Positions 1 through 9,803 are shown, counted from the first letter of the stretch. The stretch: 64,000 bases of DNA from Nocardioides jiangsuensis (GCF_019679455.1 NZ_JAIEZQ010000003.1:434001-498000); one strand, 5' to 3'. A program made the numbers and translations. The notes: generated from the letters alone by a model not told the origin.

Positions 1-480
1 GTCGCGGTGCACGCCGCCCTCGACGAGGCGCTCCCGGACGGGCTCGACGTGCTCGAGGTCGTGCAGAGCCCCGGGGGATCGCTCTCGGACCGGCTCGAGG
101 CCAGCACGTGGCGGATCACCCTGCCCGGCGTACCGGCGGACGTGGCCGCCTCGGCGGTGGCGGCGTTCCTCGCCGCGGACGAGGTCTCCGTCGAACGGAT
201 GACGAAGAAGGGGCTGCGCACCTTCGACTGCCGCGAGGCGGTCGTGTCGCTCGGATCACACGCTACGACGGGATCCGGGACGGAGTGTGCGATACTCGAC
301 TTGGTCTTGCGACACGGAACCCCGTCCGTGAGACCCGACGACGTCCTCGCCGGACTCCGCGCGATCGGCGGACTCGAGGTTGGTTCCGCTCCCGTACACG
401 AGCGACTGGCCCAGGGTCCTCTCGACGCGCTGACCGGCACGGTGGGCGATCCGTTGGCGCCCGACCGCGACGCAGTGTGA
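1..480 (+). CDS. TIGR03936/DUF2344 radical-SAM-associated protein, C-terminal part
   Basis: The gene is cut by the left edge of the window; the frame is open from base 1 and 159 codons are visible before the TGA at 478-480. The visible protein has the alternating Ala/Val-rich look of the DUF2344 domain, with a segment near residue 65 reading VERMTKKGLRTFDCREAV. In actinobacteria this family lies directly upstream of rne and is linked to a radical SAM protein; its exact role is not established. The call rests on this fragment plus its position before rne and rplU. The last 40 residues are acidic and poorly conserved in style. Confidence 0.65.
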   Translation, partial: VAVHAALDEALPDGLDVLEVVQSPGGSLSDRLEASTWRITLPGVPADVAASAVAAFLAADEVSVERMTKKGLRTFDCREAVVSLGSHATTGSGTECAILDLVLRHGTPSVRPDDVLAGLRAIGGLEVGSAPVHERLAQGPLDALTGTVGDPLAPDRDAV

Positions 481-742
481 CCGAAGGTGACAGGTTCGGT
501 CCGTCCCAAGCTGCCGACCGCGGACTGTGCCACGCGACCGCCTGAGCGACGATGACTTCGGAGGATGTCGCCGCCGCTCCAGTCACGGCTCGGTGGCCCG
601 CTCGCGCACAGCGCGGGTAGGACCGCAGGTGCCCGCTGGGGCCTCGACCGCAGGCTTGCGTCGGACCGGTTCGCCGGCCGGCGACTGACTCGCTCCCGAG
701 GTATCGCGTCCCAGGACGTGTCCCGGGAGCCTAGGAGAGCAC
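481..742 (+). other. rne upstream region
   Basis: This 262-bp gap separates the DUF2344 gene from rne. No clear sigma-A promoter stands out. The only firm element is the ribosome binding site AGGAGA at 733-738 just before the rne ATG. Long 5' regions of RNase E genes are autoregulatory in Escherichia coli, but nothing visible here shows that. Confidence 0.4.
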
Positions 743-3700
743 ATGCTCGACGCTGAGAACCCGGCAGTTTCTGACGAACTGACTGCACCCACCACGGACG
801 CCCAGGTCGGCTCGACCGCCGACACGGCCTCCACCGCCCCCGACGACACGCCCGGCGAGGCACCCGCGAAGAAGGCCGCCGCGAAGCGCGCCCCGGCCAA
901 GAAGTCCGCCGCCAAGAAGGCACCGGCCAAGAAGACCGCGGCCAAGCGGACCACGAAGAAGACCGCGGCCGCGCCGGTCGAGGAGACCGCCGCCGACGCG
1001 GTCGACGCCACGCAGGCCGCGCCGCCCGCCGAGGCCGCCGCTGACGCGGTCGTGACCGGGACGGACGCAGCGCCCGACGTGACCGCCGAGGGCGGGACCG
1101 ACGCCGCGCCGGCGAAGAAGGCCACCGCGAAGCGGACCCGCAAGGCACCCGCCAAGCGCACCAGCAAGAAGGCCGCCACCGCCGGTACGACGGACCAGCC
1201 CCTCGACCTCGAAGCCGGGGAGGCCGCCGCCGTCGCGCAGGCTCCCGCCGGGGTCCCGGCCGCCGAGGCGGAGGAGACCGAGGATGAGGCCGAGGCCGAG
1301 GTCGCGGCCGCCGCCGGCAACCCGCCGCCGGTGCCCGTCCCGCTCTTCCAGGCTCCTCAGCCCACCAAGGCCCCGGCCCGCAGCCGCAAGAAGGCCGCGG
1401 CCCCCAAGCCCGACGCCGAGGGTGTCACCGAGACCCAGCCGGAGACCGCCGAGGGCGGCGAGGAGGCCGAGGCCACCAGGCCCGCCCGACCCGCACGCAA
1501 GCGCGCCGCGGCCAAGCCCCGCGAGCAGCGCGAGGAGACGGCCGAGGAGCCGACCGGCGCCCCCGAGGGGCAGGACGAGACCTCGGAGGACGAGAGCGAG
1601 GGCGGCTCGAACCGCCGCCGGCGTCGCCGGGGCGGTCGCCGCCGCCGCAGGTCCGGGGGCGACAACGACACCGAGGGCAGCGAGTCCTCCGACGAGCAGG
1701 ACGACCGCGAGAGCGGCGAGGAGCGCGGCAACGGCGGGAACGGGGGCGACGAGTCCGAGGACTCCGGCTCGGCCGGCAGCCGCCGCCGCCGCCGTCGCCG
1801 TCGCGCCGGCGACGAGGGGGACAACGGGCAGGACGACCCGGACAACACCGTCACCCGGGTCCGCCAGCGCCGCAACGCCGAGGACGAGATCACCGCGCTG
1901 AGCGGCTCCACCCGGCTCGAGGCCAAGAAGCAGCGCCGTCGAGAGGGCCGCGAGGCCGGTCGTCGCCGCGCCCCGATCGTGAGCGAGGCCGAGTTCCTCG
2001 CCCGCCGCGAGGCCGTCGACCGGGTCATGGTGATCCGGCAGAACAAGGACCTCACCCAGATCGCCGTGCTCGAGGACAAGGTCCTCGTCGAGCACTACGT
2101 CGCCCGCGAGTCGCAGACGTCGCTGATCGGCAACGTCTACCTCGGCCGGGTGCAGAACGTGCTGCCCTCGATGGAGGCCGCGTTCATCGACATCGGCAAG
2201 GGGCGCAACGCCGTCCTCTACGCCGGCGAGGTCAACTGGAGCGCGCTCGGCTCCAAGGACGGCCAGCCGCGCAAGATCGAGTCGGTCCTCAAGTCCGGCC
2301 AGCCGGTGCTGGTCCAGGTCACCAAGGACCCGATCGGCCACAAGGGCGCCCGCCTGACCAGCCAGATCAGCCTGCCCGGCCGGTTCCTGGTCTACGTGCC
2401 CGACGGCACCACCAGCGGCATCTCGCGCAAGCTCCCCGACACCGAGCGGACCCGGCTGAAGACGCTGCTCAAGGAGATCGTCCCCGACTCCGCGGGCGTC
2501 ATCGTGCGCACCGCCGCCGAGGGCGCCAGCGAGGAGGAGCTGACCCGCGACGTCGAGCGGCTGACCGCCCGCTGGGAGGACATCCACAGCAAGGTCGAGG
2601 GCGGCAACGCCCCGCAGCTGCTCTACGGCGAGCCGGACCTGACCCTCAAGGTGGTCCGGGACCTGTTCACCGAGGACTTCGCCAAGCTCGTCGTCTCCGG
2701 CCAGGACGCCTGGGACATGGTCGAGGGCTACGTCAGCCACGTCGCGCCGGACCTCGGTGAGCGACTCGAGCGGTACGACGGCGACCAGGACGTCTTCGCG
2801 GCGTACCGGATCGACGAGCAGATCGACAAGGCGCTCGACCGCAAGGTCTGGCTGCCGTCGGGCGGCTCGCTGATCATCGACCGCACCGAGGCGATGACGG
2901 TCGTCGACGTCAACACCGGCAAGTTCACCGGCTCCGGGGGCAACCTCGAGGAGACGGTCACGAAGAACAACCTCGAGGCCGCCGAGGAGATCGTCCGGCA
3001 GCTCCGGCTGCGCGACATCGGCGGCATCATCGTCGTCGACTTCATCGACATGGTGCTCGAGAGCAACCGCGACCTCGTGCTGCGGCGCATGGTCGAGTGC
3101 CTCGGCCGCGACCGCACCCGCCACCAGGTCGCCGAGGTCACCTCGCTCGGTCTCGTGCAGATGACCCGCAAGCGGATCGGCACCGGCCTCCTCGAGGCGT
3201 TCAGCGAGAACTGCGAGCACTGCCACGGCCGGGGCCTGGTCGTCCACCACGAGCCCGTCGAGGCGAGGAAGAAGGCCGAGGAGGAGCCGCGGCGCAGCCG
3301 TCGCGGTGGCCGCGCCGGCCGGGGCCGCGACGAGGAGCCCAAGGGCAACGGCGGCAACGGCAACGGGGGAGCCCCCTCGCCGAAGGACGTCGCCGCGATG
3401 GCCAAGCACGAGCAGGCCGAGCAGGCTGCGGAGCCCGCGGAGCCGGCGAAGGCCACCGAGCAGCGCGAGCTCCAGCCGGCGGCGTCGGGTCCCGACGGCG
3501 TCCCCTCCGAGCAGCGCGACGAGGCGGCCCAGGAGAAGCCGAAGAAGGGCAAGTCCAAGGGCAAGGGGCGCGACCGCGACGCTGCCCGGCGTGAGTCGGG
3601 TCCCGCCGCTCCGGCCGAGGCCGCCGAGCCCGGCCGGCCCACCGAGGGCGCGCCGGCCGAGGAGTCCCGTCCTGCGACCGCTGCCGCGGAGACGGCCCCC

Positions 3701-4252
3701 GAGGCACCGGCGGAGCCCGCTGCGCCGGTGGTCACCACCGTCCGCCGGCGCTCGGTACGCCGCGCCGCCGGGACGGCGGCTCCGGCCGACGCCACGGCGC
3801 CCGGCCGGCCCACCGAGGGCGAGCCGGCCGAGGCACCTCAGCACGCCGCCGCCCCCGCGGCGGAGGCGCCGGTCGAGGCCACCGTCGAGACCGCGCCCGA
3901 GGCTCCGCCCGCTCCGCCGGCCGAGCCGAAGGTGGTCACCACCGTCCGCCGGCGTTCGGCACGTCGTGCCGCGGGCCCGCCGAGCGGTGCCGCGGCCGTG
4001 GGCACGCTGACCGCGCCCGCCGACGCCGCCTCCGGGGTCACCCCCGACGGCTCACCGGCGACGCAGGGTGCGCCCGAGGTCCCGGTGGGGGAGGTGGCCG
4101 ACCAGCCCGTGTCCGACGAGCCGGTGGCCGCGGTCCTCGACGAGTCCGAGGTGGGCACCCCGTCCACCCAGGACACCGAGAACGACGCCGAGGGCGAGGG
4201 CCCCGCGGCCGCGCACGTCCCGGTGAAGAAGAAGGGCTCGCGCAAGCGCTGA
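743..4252 (+). CDS. rne: Ribonuclease E/G family protein
   Basis: Single-strand endoribonuclease of RNA processing and decay, 1169 aa. Residues 1-420 are a low-complexity tail: Lys/Ala repeats of histone-H1 style near residues 33-75, then Arg-rich and acidic blocks. The catalytic core starts near 425 with an S1 domain (GNVYLGRVQNVLPSMEAAF). The two metal-binding aspartates are D722 in VVDVNTG and D766 in IVVDFIDM, and the zinc-link cysteines are C824 and C827 in CEHCHGRG; these spacings match E. coli D303, D346, C404 and C407. The C-terminal 300 residues are disordered in style and contain two copies of a block ending VVTTVRRRS. The ATG at 743 follows AGGAGA with good spacing. Embedding the core between two disordered tails is typical of actinobacterial RNase E. 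Confidence 0.95.
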   Translation: MLDAENPAVSDELTAPTTDAQVGSTADTASTAPDDTPGEAPAKKAAAKRAPAKKSAAKKAPAKKTAAKRTTKKTAAAPVEETAADAVDATQAAPPAEAAADAVVTGTDAAPDVTAEGGTDAAPAKKATAKRTRKAPAKRTSKKAATAGTTDQPLDLEAGEAAAVAQAPAGVPAAEAEETEDEAEAEVAAAAGNPPPVPVPLFQAPQPTKAPARSRKKAAAPKPDAEGVTETQPETAEGGEEAEATRPARPARKRAAAKPREQREETAEEPTGAPEGQDETSEDESEGGSNRRRRRRGGRRRRRSGGDNDTEGSESSDEQDDRESGEERGNGGNGGDESEDSGSAGSRRRRRRRRAGDEGDNGQDDPDNTVTRVRQRRNAEDEITALSGSTRLEAKKQRRREGREAGRRRAPIVSEAEFLARREAVDRVMVIRQNKDLTQIAVLEDKVLVEHYVARESQTSLIGNVYLGRVQNVLPSMEAAFIDIGKGRNAVLYAGEVNWSALGSKDGQPRKIESVLKSGQPVLVQVTKDPIGHKGARLTSQISLPGRFLVYVPDGTTSGISRKLPDTERTRLKTLLKEIVPDSAGVIVRTAAEGASEEELTRDVERLTARWEDIHSKVEGGNAPQLLYGEPDLTLKVVRDLFTEDFAKLVVSGQDAWDMVEGYVSHVAPDLGERLERYDGDQDVFAAYRIDEQIDKALDRKVWLPSGGSLIIDRTEAMTVVDVNTGKFTGSGGNLEETVTKNNLEAAEEIVRQLRLRDIGGIIVVDFIDMVLESNRDLVLRRMVECLGRDRTRHQVAEVTSLGLVQMTRKRIGTGLLEAFSENCEHCHGRGLVVHHEPVEARKKAEEEPRRSRRGGRAGRGRDEEPKGNGGNGNGGAPSPKDVAAMAKHEQAEQAAEPAEPAKATEQRELQPAASGPDGVPSEQRDEAAQEKPKKGKSKGKGRDRDAARRESGPAAPAEAAEPGRPTEGAPAEESRPATAAAETAPEAPAEPAAPVVTTVRRRSVRRAAGTAAPADATAPGRPTEGEPAEAPQHAAAPAAEAPVEATVETAPEAPPAPPAEPKVVTTVRRRSARRAAGPPSGAAAVGTLTAPADAASGVTPDGSPATQGAPEVPVGEVADQPVSDEPVAAVLDESEVGTPSTQDTENDAEGEGPAAAHVPVKKKGSRKR

Positions 4253-4258
4253 CCGTGC

Positions 4259-4317
4259 CGGCCGGGGCCGGGGGCACCGCGGGGCGTTCGCTCCCTGTGC
4301 CCGGCCGGCCCCGGCCG
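4259..4317 (+). terminator. GC-rich hairpin after rne
   Basis: Left arm 4259-4277 and right arm 4297-4317 are nearly complementary (both built from CGGCCGGGGCCGG), with a loop near 4278-4296. There is no T-tract. It lies 7 bp after the rne stop and before the rplU promoter, so it probably marks the end of the rne transcript. Confidence 0.6.
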
Positions 4318-4380
4318 TACGGTGACGTCGTGAGGGTGGCTGGGGATCCGCTCCTGACGGACGTCCCCTCCGGACCCGTT

Positions 4381-4410
4381 TTGACCCGGCCCCGGTCTCT
4401 TGCGTAAACT
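4381..4410 (+). promoter_or_regulatory. Sigma-A type promoter of rplU-rpmA
   Basis: TTGACC at 4381-4386 and TAAACT at 4405-4410 are separated by 18 bp. The expected start is near 4417, giving a leader of about 124 nt before rplU. This is the best-looking -35/-10 pair in the window and suits a strongly expressed ribosomal protein operon. Confidence 0.65.
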
Positions 4411-4540
4411 CGATCCTCGGCGTGCAACGCGCGCCCATCCTGTGTGCCAGACGCACCGCTCCCCGTCGTACGACGTAGTCGGGAACGCGCTGTGCCGCAG
4501 ATCATTGAACTTGTAGTCCGACGAAGAGAGTGAGTCCGCG

Positions 4541-4852
4541 GTGTACGCGATCGTGCGCAGTGGCGGCCAGCAGCAGAAGGTTGCTGTCGGTGACGTCATC
4601 GAGATCGACAAGGTTGCCAGCGAGGTTGGTGACTCCGTCAAGCTTCCCGTGGTGCTGCTCGTCGACGGTGAGAAGGTCACCTCGGACGCAGATGCTCTGG
4701 GCAAGGCCAGCGTGACCGCCGAGGTCCTCGGCGCCACGAAGGGCCCGAAGATCATCATCCAGAAGTACAAGAACAAGACCGGTTACAAGAAGCGCCAGGG
4801 TCACCGTCAGAAGTACACCCAGGTCAAGGTCACCGACATCGCTGCCAAGTGA
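4541..4852 (+). CDS. rplU: 50S ribosomal protein L21
   Basis: Large-subunit protein L21, which binds 23S rRNA near L20. It has 103 aa, the usual length. It begins [18 protein letters not shown] and ends with the basic motif [18 protein letters not shown], both diagnostic. The start is GTG at 4541, preceded by GAAGAGAG at 4523-4530. The gene is first in a two-gene operon with rpmA 56 bp downstream. Transcription probably starts at the promoter at 4381-4410. Confidence 0.97.
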   Translation: MYAIVRSGGQQQKVAVGDVIEIDKVASEVGDSVKLPVVLLVDGEKVTSDADALGKASVTAEVLGATKGPKIIIQKYKNKTGYKKRQGHRQKYTQVKVTDIAAK

Positions 4853-4908
4853 CCCTCCAGGTCACCGGCCGGCTCACGGTTATTCACGAGAACAAGGACT
4901 GAAGACTC

Positions 4909-5166
4909 ATGGCACACAAGAAGGGCGCCGCGTCCACCAAGAACGGTCGCGACTCGAACTCCCAGCGCCTCGGCGTGAAGCGTTACGGCGGCCAGCTGGT
5001 GAACGCCGGCGAGATCATCGTCCGTCAGCGTGGCACCCACTTCCACCCCGGCACCGGTGTCGGGCGTGGCGGTGACGACACCCTGTTCGCCCTCGTCGGC
5101 GGCAACGTCGAGTTCGGCACCAAGCGCGGGCGTCGCGTCGTGAACATCGTTCCGACGGCTGAGTGA
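4909..5166 (+). CDS. rpmA: 50S ribosomal protein L27
   Basis: Large-subunit protein L27, whose N-terminal tail reaches towards the peptidyl transferase centre. It has 85 aa. The N-terminus [16 protein letters not shown] is the mature type found in actinobacteria, without the cleavable extension of Firmicutes L27. The motif [18 protein letters not shown] is diagnostic. The gene follows rplU and is closed by a strong intrinsic terminator. Confidence 0.97.
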   Translation: MAHKKGAASTKNGRDSNSQRLGVKRYGGQLVNAGEIIVRQRGTHFHPGTGVGRGGDDTLFALVGGNVEFGTKRGRRVVNIVPTAE

Positions 5167-5192
5167 CGGAAGCCGCACCAGCTACAGACCTC

Positions 5193-5235
5193 CGAGGGGC
5201 GTTCCGCGAGACTGCGGGACGCCCCTCGACGTTTT
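5193..5235 (+). terminator. Intrinsic terminator of rplU-rpmA
   Basis: A 15-bp stem (5193-5207 with 5214-5228, one G-U pair) has a 6-nt loop and is followed by ACGTTTT. It lies 26 bp after rpmA and separates the ribosomal genes from obg. Confidence 0.85.
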
Positions 5236-5289
5236 CCTCCTAGAGTCGGACCACCCCCGGGACCGACCTGCAACCGAAAGGCCACACCC

Positions 5290-6912
5290 ATGGCAGTCCC
5301 CACCTTCGTCGACCAGGTGGTGCTGCACGTCACCGCCGGACGCGGGGGCAACGGTGTGGCCTCCGTCCACCGCGAGAAGTTCAAGCCCCTCGGCGGCCCG
5401 GACGGCGGCAACGGCGGCCCCGGCGGCAGCGTCATCCTCCGGGTCGACCCCGACGTGACCACGCTGATCGACTACCACCACAACGCTCACCGCCGCGCCG
5501 AGCACGGCGGCCACGGCGCCGGCGGCAACCGGAACGGCGCCCACGGCTCCGACCTGGTCCTCCCGGTGCCCGACGGCACCGTGGTCAGCGACGCGCAGGG
5601 CACCGTGCTCGCCGACCTGGTCGGCCCCGGCACCGAGATGGTGATCGCCGAGGGCGGACGTGGCGGCCTCGGCAACGCCGCCCTGGCCTCCTCCAAGCGC
5701 AAGGCCCCCGGCTTCGCGCTGCTCGGCGAGCCCGGCGACGACCTCGAGATCACCCTCGAGCTCAAGGTGGTCGCGGACATCGGCCTCGTCGGGTTCCCCA
5801 GTGCCGGCAAGTCCAGCCTGATCGCGGCGCTGTCCCGGGCCCGGCCCAAGATCGCCGACTACCCGTTCACCACGCTGGTGCCGAACCTCGGCGTGGTCAC
5901 CGCGGGGGAGACCACCTTCACCGTCGCCGACGTCCCCGGCCTGATCGAGGGCGCCAGCGAGGGCCGTGGCCTCGGCCACGACTTCCTGCGCCACGTGGAG
6001 CGCTGCGCCGCCCTGGTGCACGTGATCGACACGGCCACCATGGAGCCCGGCCGCGACCCGCTCTCCGACCTCGACGTGATCGAGGGCGAGCTCAGCCGGT
6101 ACGGCGGGCTTGAGGACCGCCCCCGCCTCGTGGTGCTGAACAAGGTCGACGTACCCGACGGCCGTGACCTCTCCGACATCGTGCTGCCCGACTTCGAGGA
6201 GCGCGGGCTGACCCCGATCCCGGTGTCCGCGGCGAGCCACGAGGGGCTGCGCGAGCTGTCGTTCGCGATGGCCGAGATCGTGGCCGCGAGTCGCGCCGCC
6301 AAGCCCGTGGTCGAGGCGAGCCGGATCGTGATCCGTCCGCAGGCCGCCGGCACCGGTCCGGAGTTCACCGTGAAGCAGACCGGTGAGGGCTGGCGCGTGC
6401 GCGGCGAGAAGCCCGAGCGCTGGGTGCGCCAGACCGACTTCAGCAACGACGAGGCCGTCGGCTTCCTCGCCGACCGGCTCAACCGGCTCGGAGTCGAGGA
6501 GAAGCTGCTCGGGCTCGGCGCCGAGGAGGGCGACACCGTCCTGATCGGGGACGTCGAGAACGCCGTGGTCTTCGACTTCCGCCCGATGATGGACGCCGGC
6601 GCGGAACTGCTCAGCCGCCGCGGCGAGGACCAGCGCTTCGAGGAGTCGCGGCCCGCTGCGCAGCGCCGCCGTGCCATCGACGAGGCGTACGCGAGCCGCG
6701 CGGAGCACGAGTCCCGCGCCGACGTCGCCCGCCGGGCCGACGGCCGCCTGACCGGGGAGTCCCGGGAGCACTACGAACGCCGCATCGAGGACTTCGGCTG
6801 GGACGAGAACGACCCCGGCGCAGGGACAGCCGCCGCGGACGTGGCCGACGAGTCGCCCACCGCGGTCGAGCGTCCCGAGGTGGTCGAGGCCGGGGAGGAC
6901 GACGAGGCGTGA
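5290..6912 (+). CDS. obg: GTPase Obg/CgtA
   Basis: Essential ribosome-associated GTPase acting in 50S assembly and stress control. It has 540 aa, longer than E. coli ObgE (about 390), because of the OCT domain and an acidic tail. The Gly-rich Obg fold covers residues 1-158. The G domain shows GFPSAGKSS (168-176), DVPG (D214), NKVD (284-287) and SAAS. The OCT domain lies at about 350-430 ([19 protein letters not shown]). The last 110 residues are Arg/Glu-rich and disordered in style. The ATG at 5290 fits the conserved [14 protein letters not shown] start. The stop overlaps proB by 4 nt, so the two are translationally coupled. Confidence 0.96.
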   Translation: MAVPTFVDQVVLHVTAGRGGNGVASVHREKFKPLGGPDGGNGGPGGSVILRVDPDVTTLIDYHHNAHRRAEHGGHGAGGNRNGAHGSDLVLPVPDGTVVSDAQGTVLADLVGPGTEMVIAEGGRGGLGNAALASSKRKAPGFALLGEPGDDLEITLELKVVADIGLVGFPSAGKSSLIAALSRARPKIADYPFTTLVPNLGVVTAGETTFTVADVPGLIEGASEGRGLGHDFLRHVERCAALVHVIDTATMEPGRDPLSDLDVIEGELSRYGGLEDRPRLVVLNKVDVPDGRDLSDIVLPDFEERGLTPIPVSAASHEGLRELSFAMAEIVAASRAAKPVVEASRIVIRPQAAGTGPEFTVKQTGEGWRVRGEKPERWVRQTDFSNDEAVGFLADRLNRLGVEEKLLGLGAEEGDTVLIGDVENAVVFDFRPMMDAGAELLSRRGEDQRFEESRPAAQRRRAIDEAYASRAEHESRADVARRADGRLTGESREHYERRIEDFGWDENDPGAGTAAADVADESPTAVERPEVVEAGEDDEA

Positions 6913-8039
6913 GCACGACCACCCGGTCCGACGTGGCCGGTGCCGCGCGGGTCGTGGTGAAGGTGGGGTCCTCCTCGCTCACCACGGCCGCCGGCGGCAT
7001 CGACCCGGGCCGGGTCCGCGCGCTCGTGGACACCCTCGCCGGGGTCCGCGCCCGCGGCGCCGAGGTGGTGCTGGTCTCCTCCGGCGCGATCGCCGCCGGC
7101 CTCGCCCCGCTCGGCCTCACCCACCGCCCCCGTGACCTGGCCACCCAGCAGGCGGCCGCGTCGGTGGGCCAGGGGCTGCTCGTGCACCGCTACACCGAGG
7201 AGTTCGCCCGGCACGGGCTCGGTGTCGGCCAGGTGCTGCTCACCGTCGACGACATGACCCGGCGCAGCCACTACCGCAACGCCTACCGCACGTTCGCCAA
7301 GCTGCTCGAGCTCGGCGTGCTGCCGATCGTGAACGAGAACGACACCGTCGCCACCGGCGAGATCCGCTTCGGCGACAACGACCGGCTCGCCGCGCTGGTG
7401 GCCCACCTGGTGCACGCGGAGCTGCTGCTCCTGCTCTCCGACGTCGACGGCCTGTACGACGGCCACCCCGACGCCGTGGGGACGACGCTGCTCTCGGACG
7501 TCACCTCCGAGGAGGACCTCGACGACGTGCGGATCGGCGGCACCGGGTCGGCCGGGGTGGGCACCGGCGGCATGCAGACGAAGGTCGAGGCGGCCCGGAT
7601 CGCCACGGGGGCCGGCATCCCCGTCGTGCTCACCTCCGCCGACAACGCCGCGCGCGCCCTCGCCGGGGACGACGTCGGCACGATGTTCCACCCCACCGGC
7701 CGTCGCCGCCCGACCCGGCTGCTCTGGCTCGCGCACGCCACCGAGCCCAAGGGCCAGGTGGTGCTCGACGAGGGCGCCGTCCGCGCCGTCGTGGACCGCC
7801 GCGCCTCGCTGCTCGCCGCCGGGGTCACCGGCGTGCGCGGCACGTTCGTCGGCGGCGACCCCGTGGACCTGGTCGACCCGCACGGTGTGCCCGTGGCACG
7901 GGGACTGGTCAACTACGACTCCGACGAGCTGCCGGACCTGGTCGGCCGGTCCACGCACGAGCTGGCGCGCGAGCTCGGCTCGTCGTACGAGCGGGAGGTC
8001 GTCCACCGCGACGACCTCGTCCTCCTGCACCGCCGCTGA
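6909..8039 (+). CDS. proB: Glutamate 5-kinase
   Basis: Phosphorylates L-glutamate with ATP, the first step of proline synthesis. It has 376 aa. The amino-acid kinase domain covers about residues 12-265, with [11 protein letters not shown] at the start, [10 protein letters not shown], and the [12 protein letters not shown] and [10 protein letters not shown] motifs. A PUA domain covers about 285-365. The GTG start lies inside the last codons of obg (GTGA overlap). The product feeds ProA, encoded 1.8 kb downstream after two inserted genes. The family is known for proline feedback inhibition at the kinase domain. Confidence 0.95.
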   Translation: MSTTTRSDVAGAARVVVKVGSSSLTTAAGGIDPGRVRALVDTLAGVRARGAEVVLVSSGAIAAGLAPLGLTHRPRDLATQQAAASVGQGLLVHRYTEEFARHGLGVGQVLLTVDDMTRRSHYRNAYRTFAKLLELGVLPIVNENDTVATGEIRFGDNDRLAALVAHLVHAELLLLLSDVDGLYDGHPDAVGTTLLSDVTSEEDLDDVRIGGTGSAGVGTGGMQTKVEAARIATGAGIPVVLTSADNAARALAGDDVGTMFHPTGRRRPTRLLWLAHATEPKGQVVLDEGAVRAVVDRRASLLAAGVTGVRGTFVGGDPVDLVDPHGVPVARGLVNYDSDELPDLVGRSTHELARELGSSYEREVVHRDDLVLLHRR

Positions 8040-8074
8040 GCTCTCCAGGCCTTCCGGGGCGAGGGTCCTTTACC

Positions 8075-8080
8075 TAGGCT
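8075..8080 (+). promoter_or_regulatory. -10 box TAGGCT upstream of the FemAB-like gene
   Basis: TAGGCT lies about 57 bp before the ATG at 8137, predicting a leader of about 50 nt. The same hexamer serves proA in this window. No clear -35 is visible. Confidence 0.4.
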
Positions 8081-8136
8081 GTGCACACGGGCGCCTCGGT
8101 GCTCCACGCTGGCTATCCGGGGACGGGGGCGGGGCC

Positions 8137-9255
8137 ATGGCCCGACGGCAGGAGCGGTGGGAGCGACTGTCGCCTGCGTGGGAGGTGTCCGGTGAGGTGC
8201 CCGCCCACGAGTGGTCGGACGTCCTGCACAGCGACCCGGAGGCCCTGGCGTCGCAGTCGCCGGCCTGGGTCGAGGCGGTCTGCTCGTTCTCCTCGTACGT
8301 CGACGTCTCCCGCCTGTACCGTCGCCGTGACGGGTCCCGGCTCGTCCTGCCGATCGTGAGCCCGCGGTTCATGCCGCCGTCGGTCGCTTCCCGGCTCTCG
8401 ATGCCCGAGGGCTGCTCCACCGGTGGCGTGCTGGCCGAGCACGGCAGGCTGTCCCGTGAGGACCTGGCGGTGGTCATGGCGGACCTGGCCAGGAGACCCC
8501 TGGCCTCCGTGGTGGTCCGGCCCAACCCACGACTCGGCCACTACTGGTCGGACGCCGCCCCCTGGACGACGGTCCGGGACGTGCACGCACAGGTCCTCGA
8601 CCTCGGCGGCGGGTTCGGCGAGGTCTGGCCGCATCGGTTCCGCAGCTCGGTCCGGCGGGCTGTGCGGAAGGCCGAGCGCAGCCGGCTCACCGTGGAACGG
8701 GACACCACCGGCGCCCTCATGGCCGACTTCCACACCATGTACACCCAGTCGGTGATCCGGTGGGCGGGGCAGGAAGGCGTGCCTCCGGTCGTCGCCCGCC
8801 TCCGCGCGGCGCGAGGCGAGTCGCTGCGCAAGTTCCTCACCGTGGGCGTCACCCTGGGCCCTGCCTGCACGACGTGGATGGCCTACCTGGACGGTGAGCC
8901 GGCTGCGGGGATCATCGTGCTCACCCAGGGCAGGAACGACACCTACTGGCGCGGGGCCATGAACCAGGACCTGGCCGGCCCCAGCCGCGCCAACGACCTG
9001 CTCCACCGGCTCGCGATCGAGGACGCCTGCGAGCGGGGCATGGAGCGCTACTTCTTCGGGATCAGCAACCCCGGCTCGAGCCTCGAGCGGTTCAAGGCGG
9101 GCTTCGGTGCGCAGCACGTTCCGTACTCCGACTACTTCTGGGAGGGCCTGCCGCTGGTGCGGACCGTGCACCAGGTGAGAAGACGGGCCTACCGGGCACT
9201 CCAGCGGACCGACCGCGTGCTCCGCCGGGCGCATCGTGGCAGCCGACGGACTTGA
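8137..9255 (+). CDS. FemAB/BioF2-like GNAT acyltransferase
   Basis: Predicted 372-aa transferase of the FemAB-related double-GNAT type, which joins aminoacyl or acyl groups to cell-wall or lipid substrates. The central part carries RSSVRRAVRKAERSRLTVE, then the C-terminal acetyltransferase half with GEPAAGIIVL, and YWRGAMN near residue 270, where these enzymes carry the conserved YxxGA-like segment. It ends with NPGSSLERFKAGFGA, typical of the family. The ATG at 8137 was chosen because upstream codons lie in the shadow of proB. Its substrate is unknown. It splits the usual proB-proA neighbourhood and is the least conserved-looking gene of this block. Confidence 0.7.
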   Translation: MARRQERWERLSPAWEVSGEVPAHEWSDVLHSDPEALASQSPAWVEAVCSFSSYVDVSRLYRRRDGSRLVLPIVSPRFMPPSVASRLSMPEGCSTGGVLAEHGRLSREDLAVVMADLARRPLASVVVRPNPRLGHYWSDAAPWTTVRDVHAQVLDLGGGFGEVWPHRFRSSVRRAVRKAERSRLTVERDTTGALMADFHTMYTQSVIRWAGQEGVPPVVARLRAARGESLRKFLTVGVTLGPACTTWMAYLDGEPAAGIIVLTQGRNDTYWRGAMNQDLAGPSRANDLLHRLAIEDACERGMERYFFGISNPGSSLERFKAGFGAQHVPYSDYFWEGLPLVRTVHQVRRRAYRALQRTDRVLRRAHRGSRRT

Positions 9256-9427
9256 CGCTCGGGCTCGCCGATGCGGCCCGGAGGGGCGCCCGAAGGGGGG
9301 CAATCGACCCCCATTTTCCTGCGGTGGCTACCGTTCCGAAGGCATTTCTCCATTCGTCTGACCGTCCCGAACGTGCCGCGCGACACTTAGGGGCAGGCGA
9401 AGTTTCGGGACCTAGAAGAGGTGACAT

Positions 9428-9778
9428 GTGGGTGAGCCCATCCGGCTCTGGCACGTGACCGTGACCGTGGCAGGCAACGCCGTAGAACCCCTGGTGGTCC
9501 GCAACGCCCTCCGTCGCCTCAGCGACCAACGGCCGTTCCTGCACTCGCTCAAGTACGCAGGCTCCCGCGCCGAGATCCAGTACTGGGAGGAGGGCGAGAC
9601 CCTCCTCGACGCCTCCTCGCTCGCGCTGCGGGTGTGGAACGAGTACCGGGAGTCCGCCGGCCTGCCGCGCTGGGAGGTCGTCGGCCTCGAGGTGCTCGAG
9701 CGCGGGGTGTTCCAGAGCCGCGGCATGGAGTACTCCGTGATCGTCGATCTCCAGGACGTGACACCGCTGCCGTTCTGA
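9428..9778 (+). CDS. Conserved hypothetical protein upstream of proA
   Basis: A 116-aa soluble protein with no membrane segment and no motif I recognise. It starts GTG at 9428 with AGAAGAGG at 9414-9421 as ribosome binding site. The N-terminus IRLWHVTVTVAGNAVEPLVVRNAL and the even spread of charged residues suggest a small alpha/beta fold. It is followed 25 bp later by proA, which seems to have its own promoter. I have no function to propose. Confidence 0.75.
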   Translation: MGEPIRLWHVTVTVAGNAVEPLVVRNALRRLSDQRPFLHSLKYAGSRAEIQYWEEGETLLDASSLALRVWNEYRESAGLPRWEVVGLEVLERGVFQSRGMEYSVIVDLQDVTPLPF

Positions 9779-9791
9779 GGTGGCCCCGACC

Positions 9792-9797
9792 TAGGCT
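9792..9797 (+). promoter_or_regulatory. -10 box TAGGCT of proA
   Basis: The expected start of transcription, 7 nt after the box, is base 9804, the A of the proA ATG. This predicts a leaderless mRNA. Confidence 0.55.
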
Positions 9798-9803
9798 GGT
9801 CCC

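Noticed and set aside
565-756. A 63-codon frame upstream of rne
   Set aside because: Arg-rich low-complexity composition, no ribosome binding site, and it overlaps the rne start; likely chance.
731-3844. A 1037-codon minus-strand frame opposite rne
   Set aside because: Leu/Gly/Arg/Asp-rich composition expected from the reverse of Arg/Ala/Glu-rich rne codons; no domain is recognisable and rne is certain.
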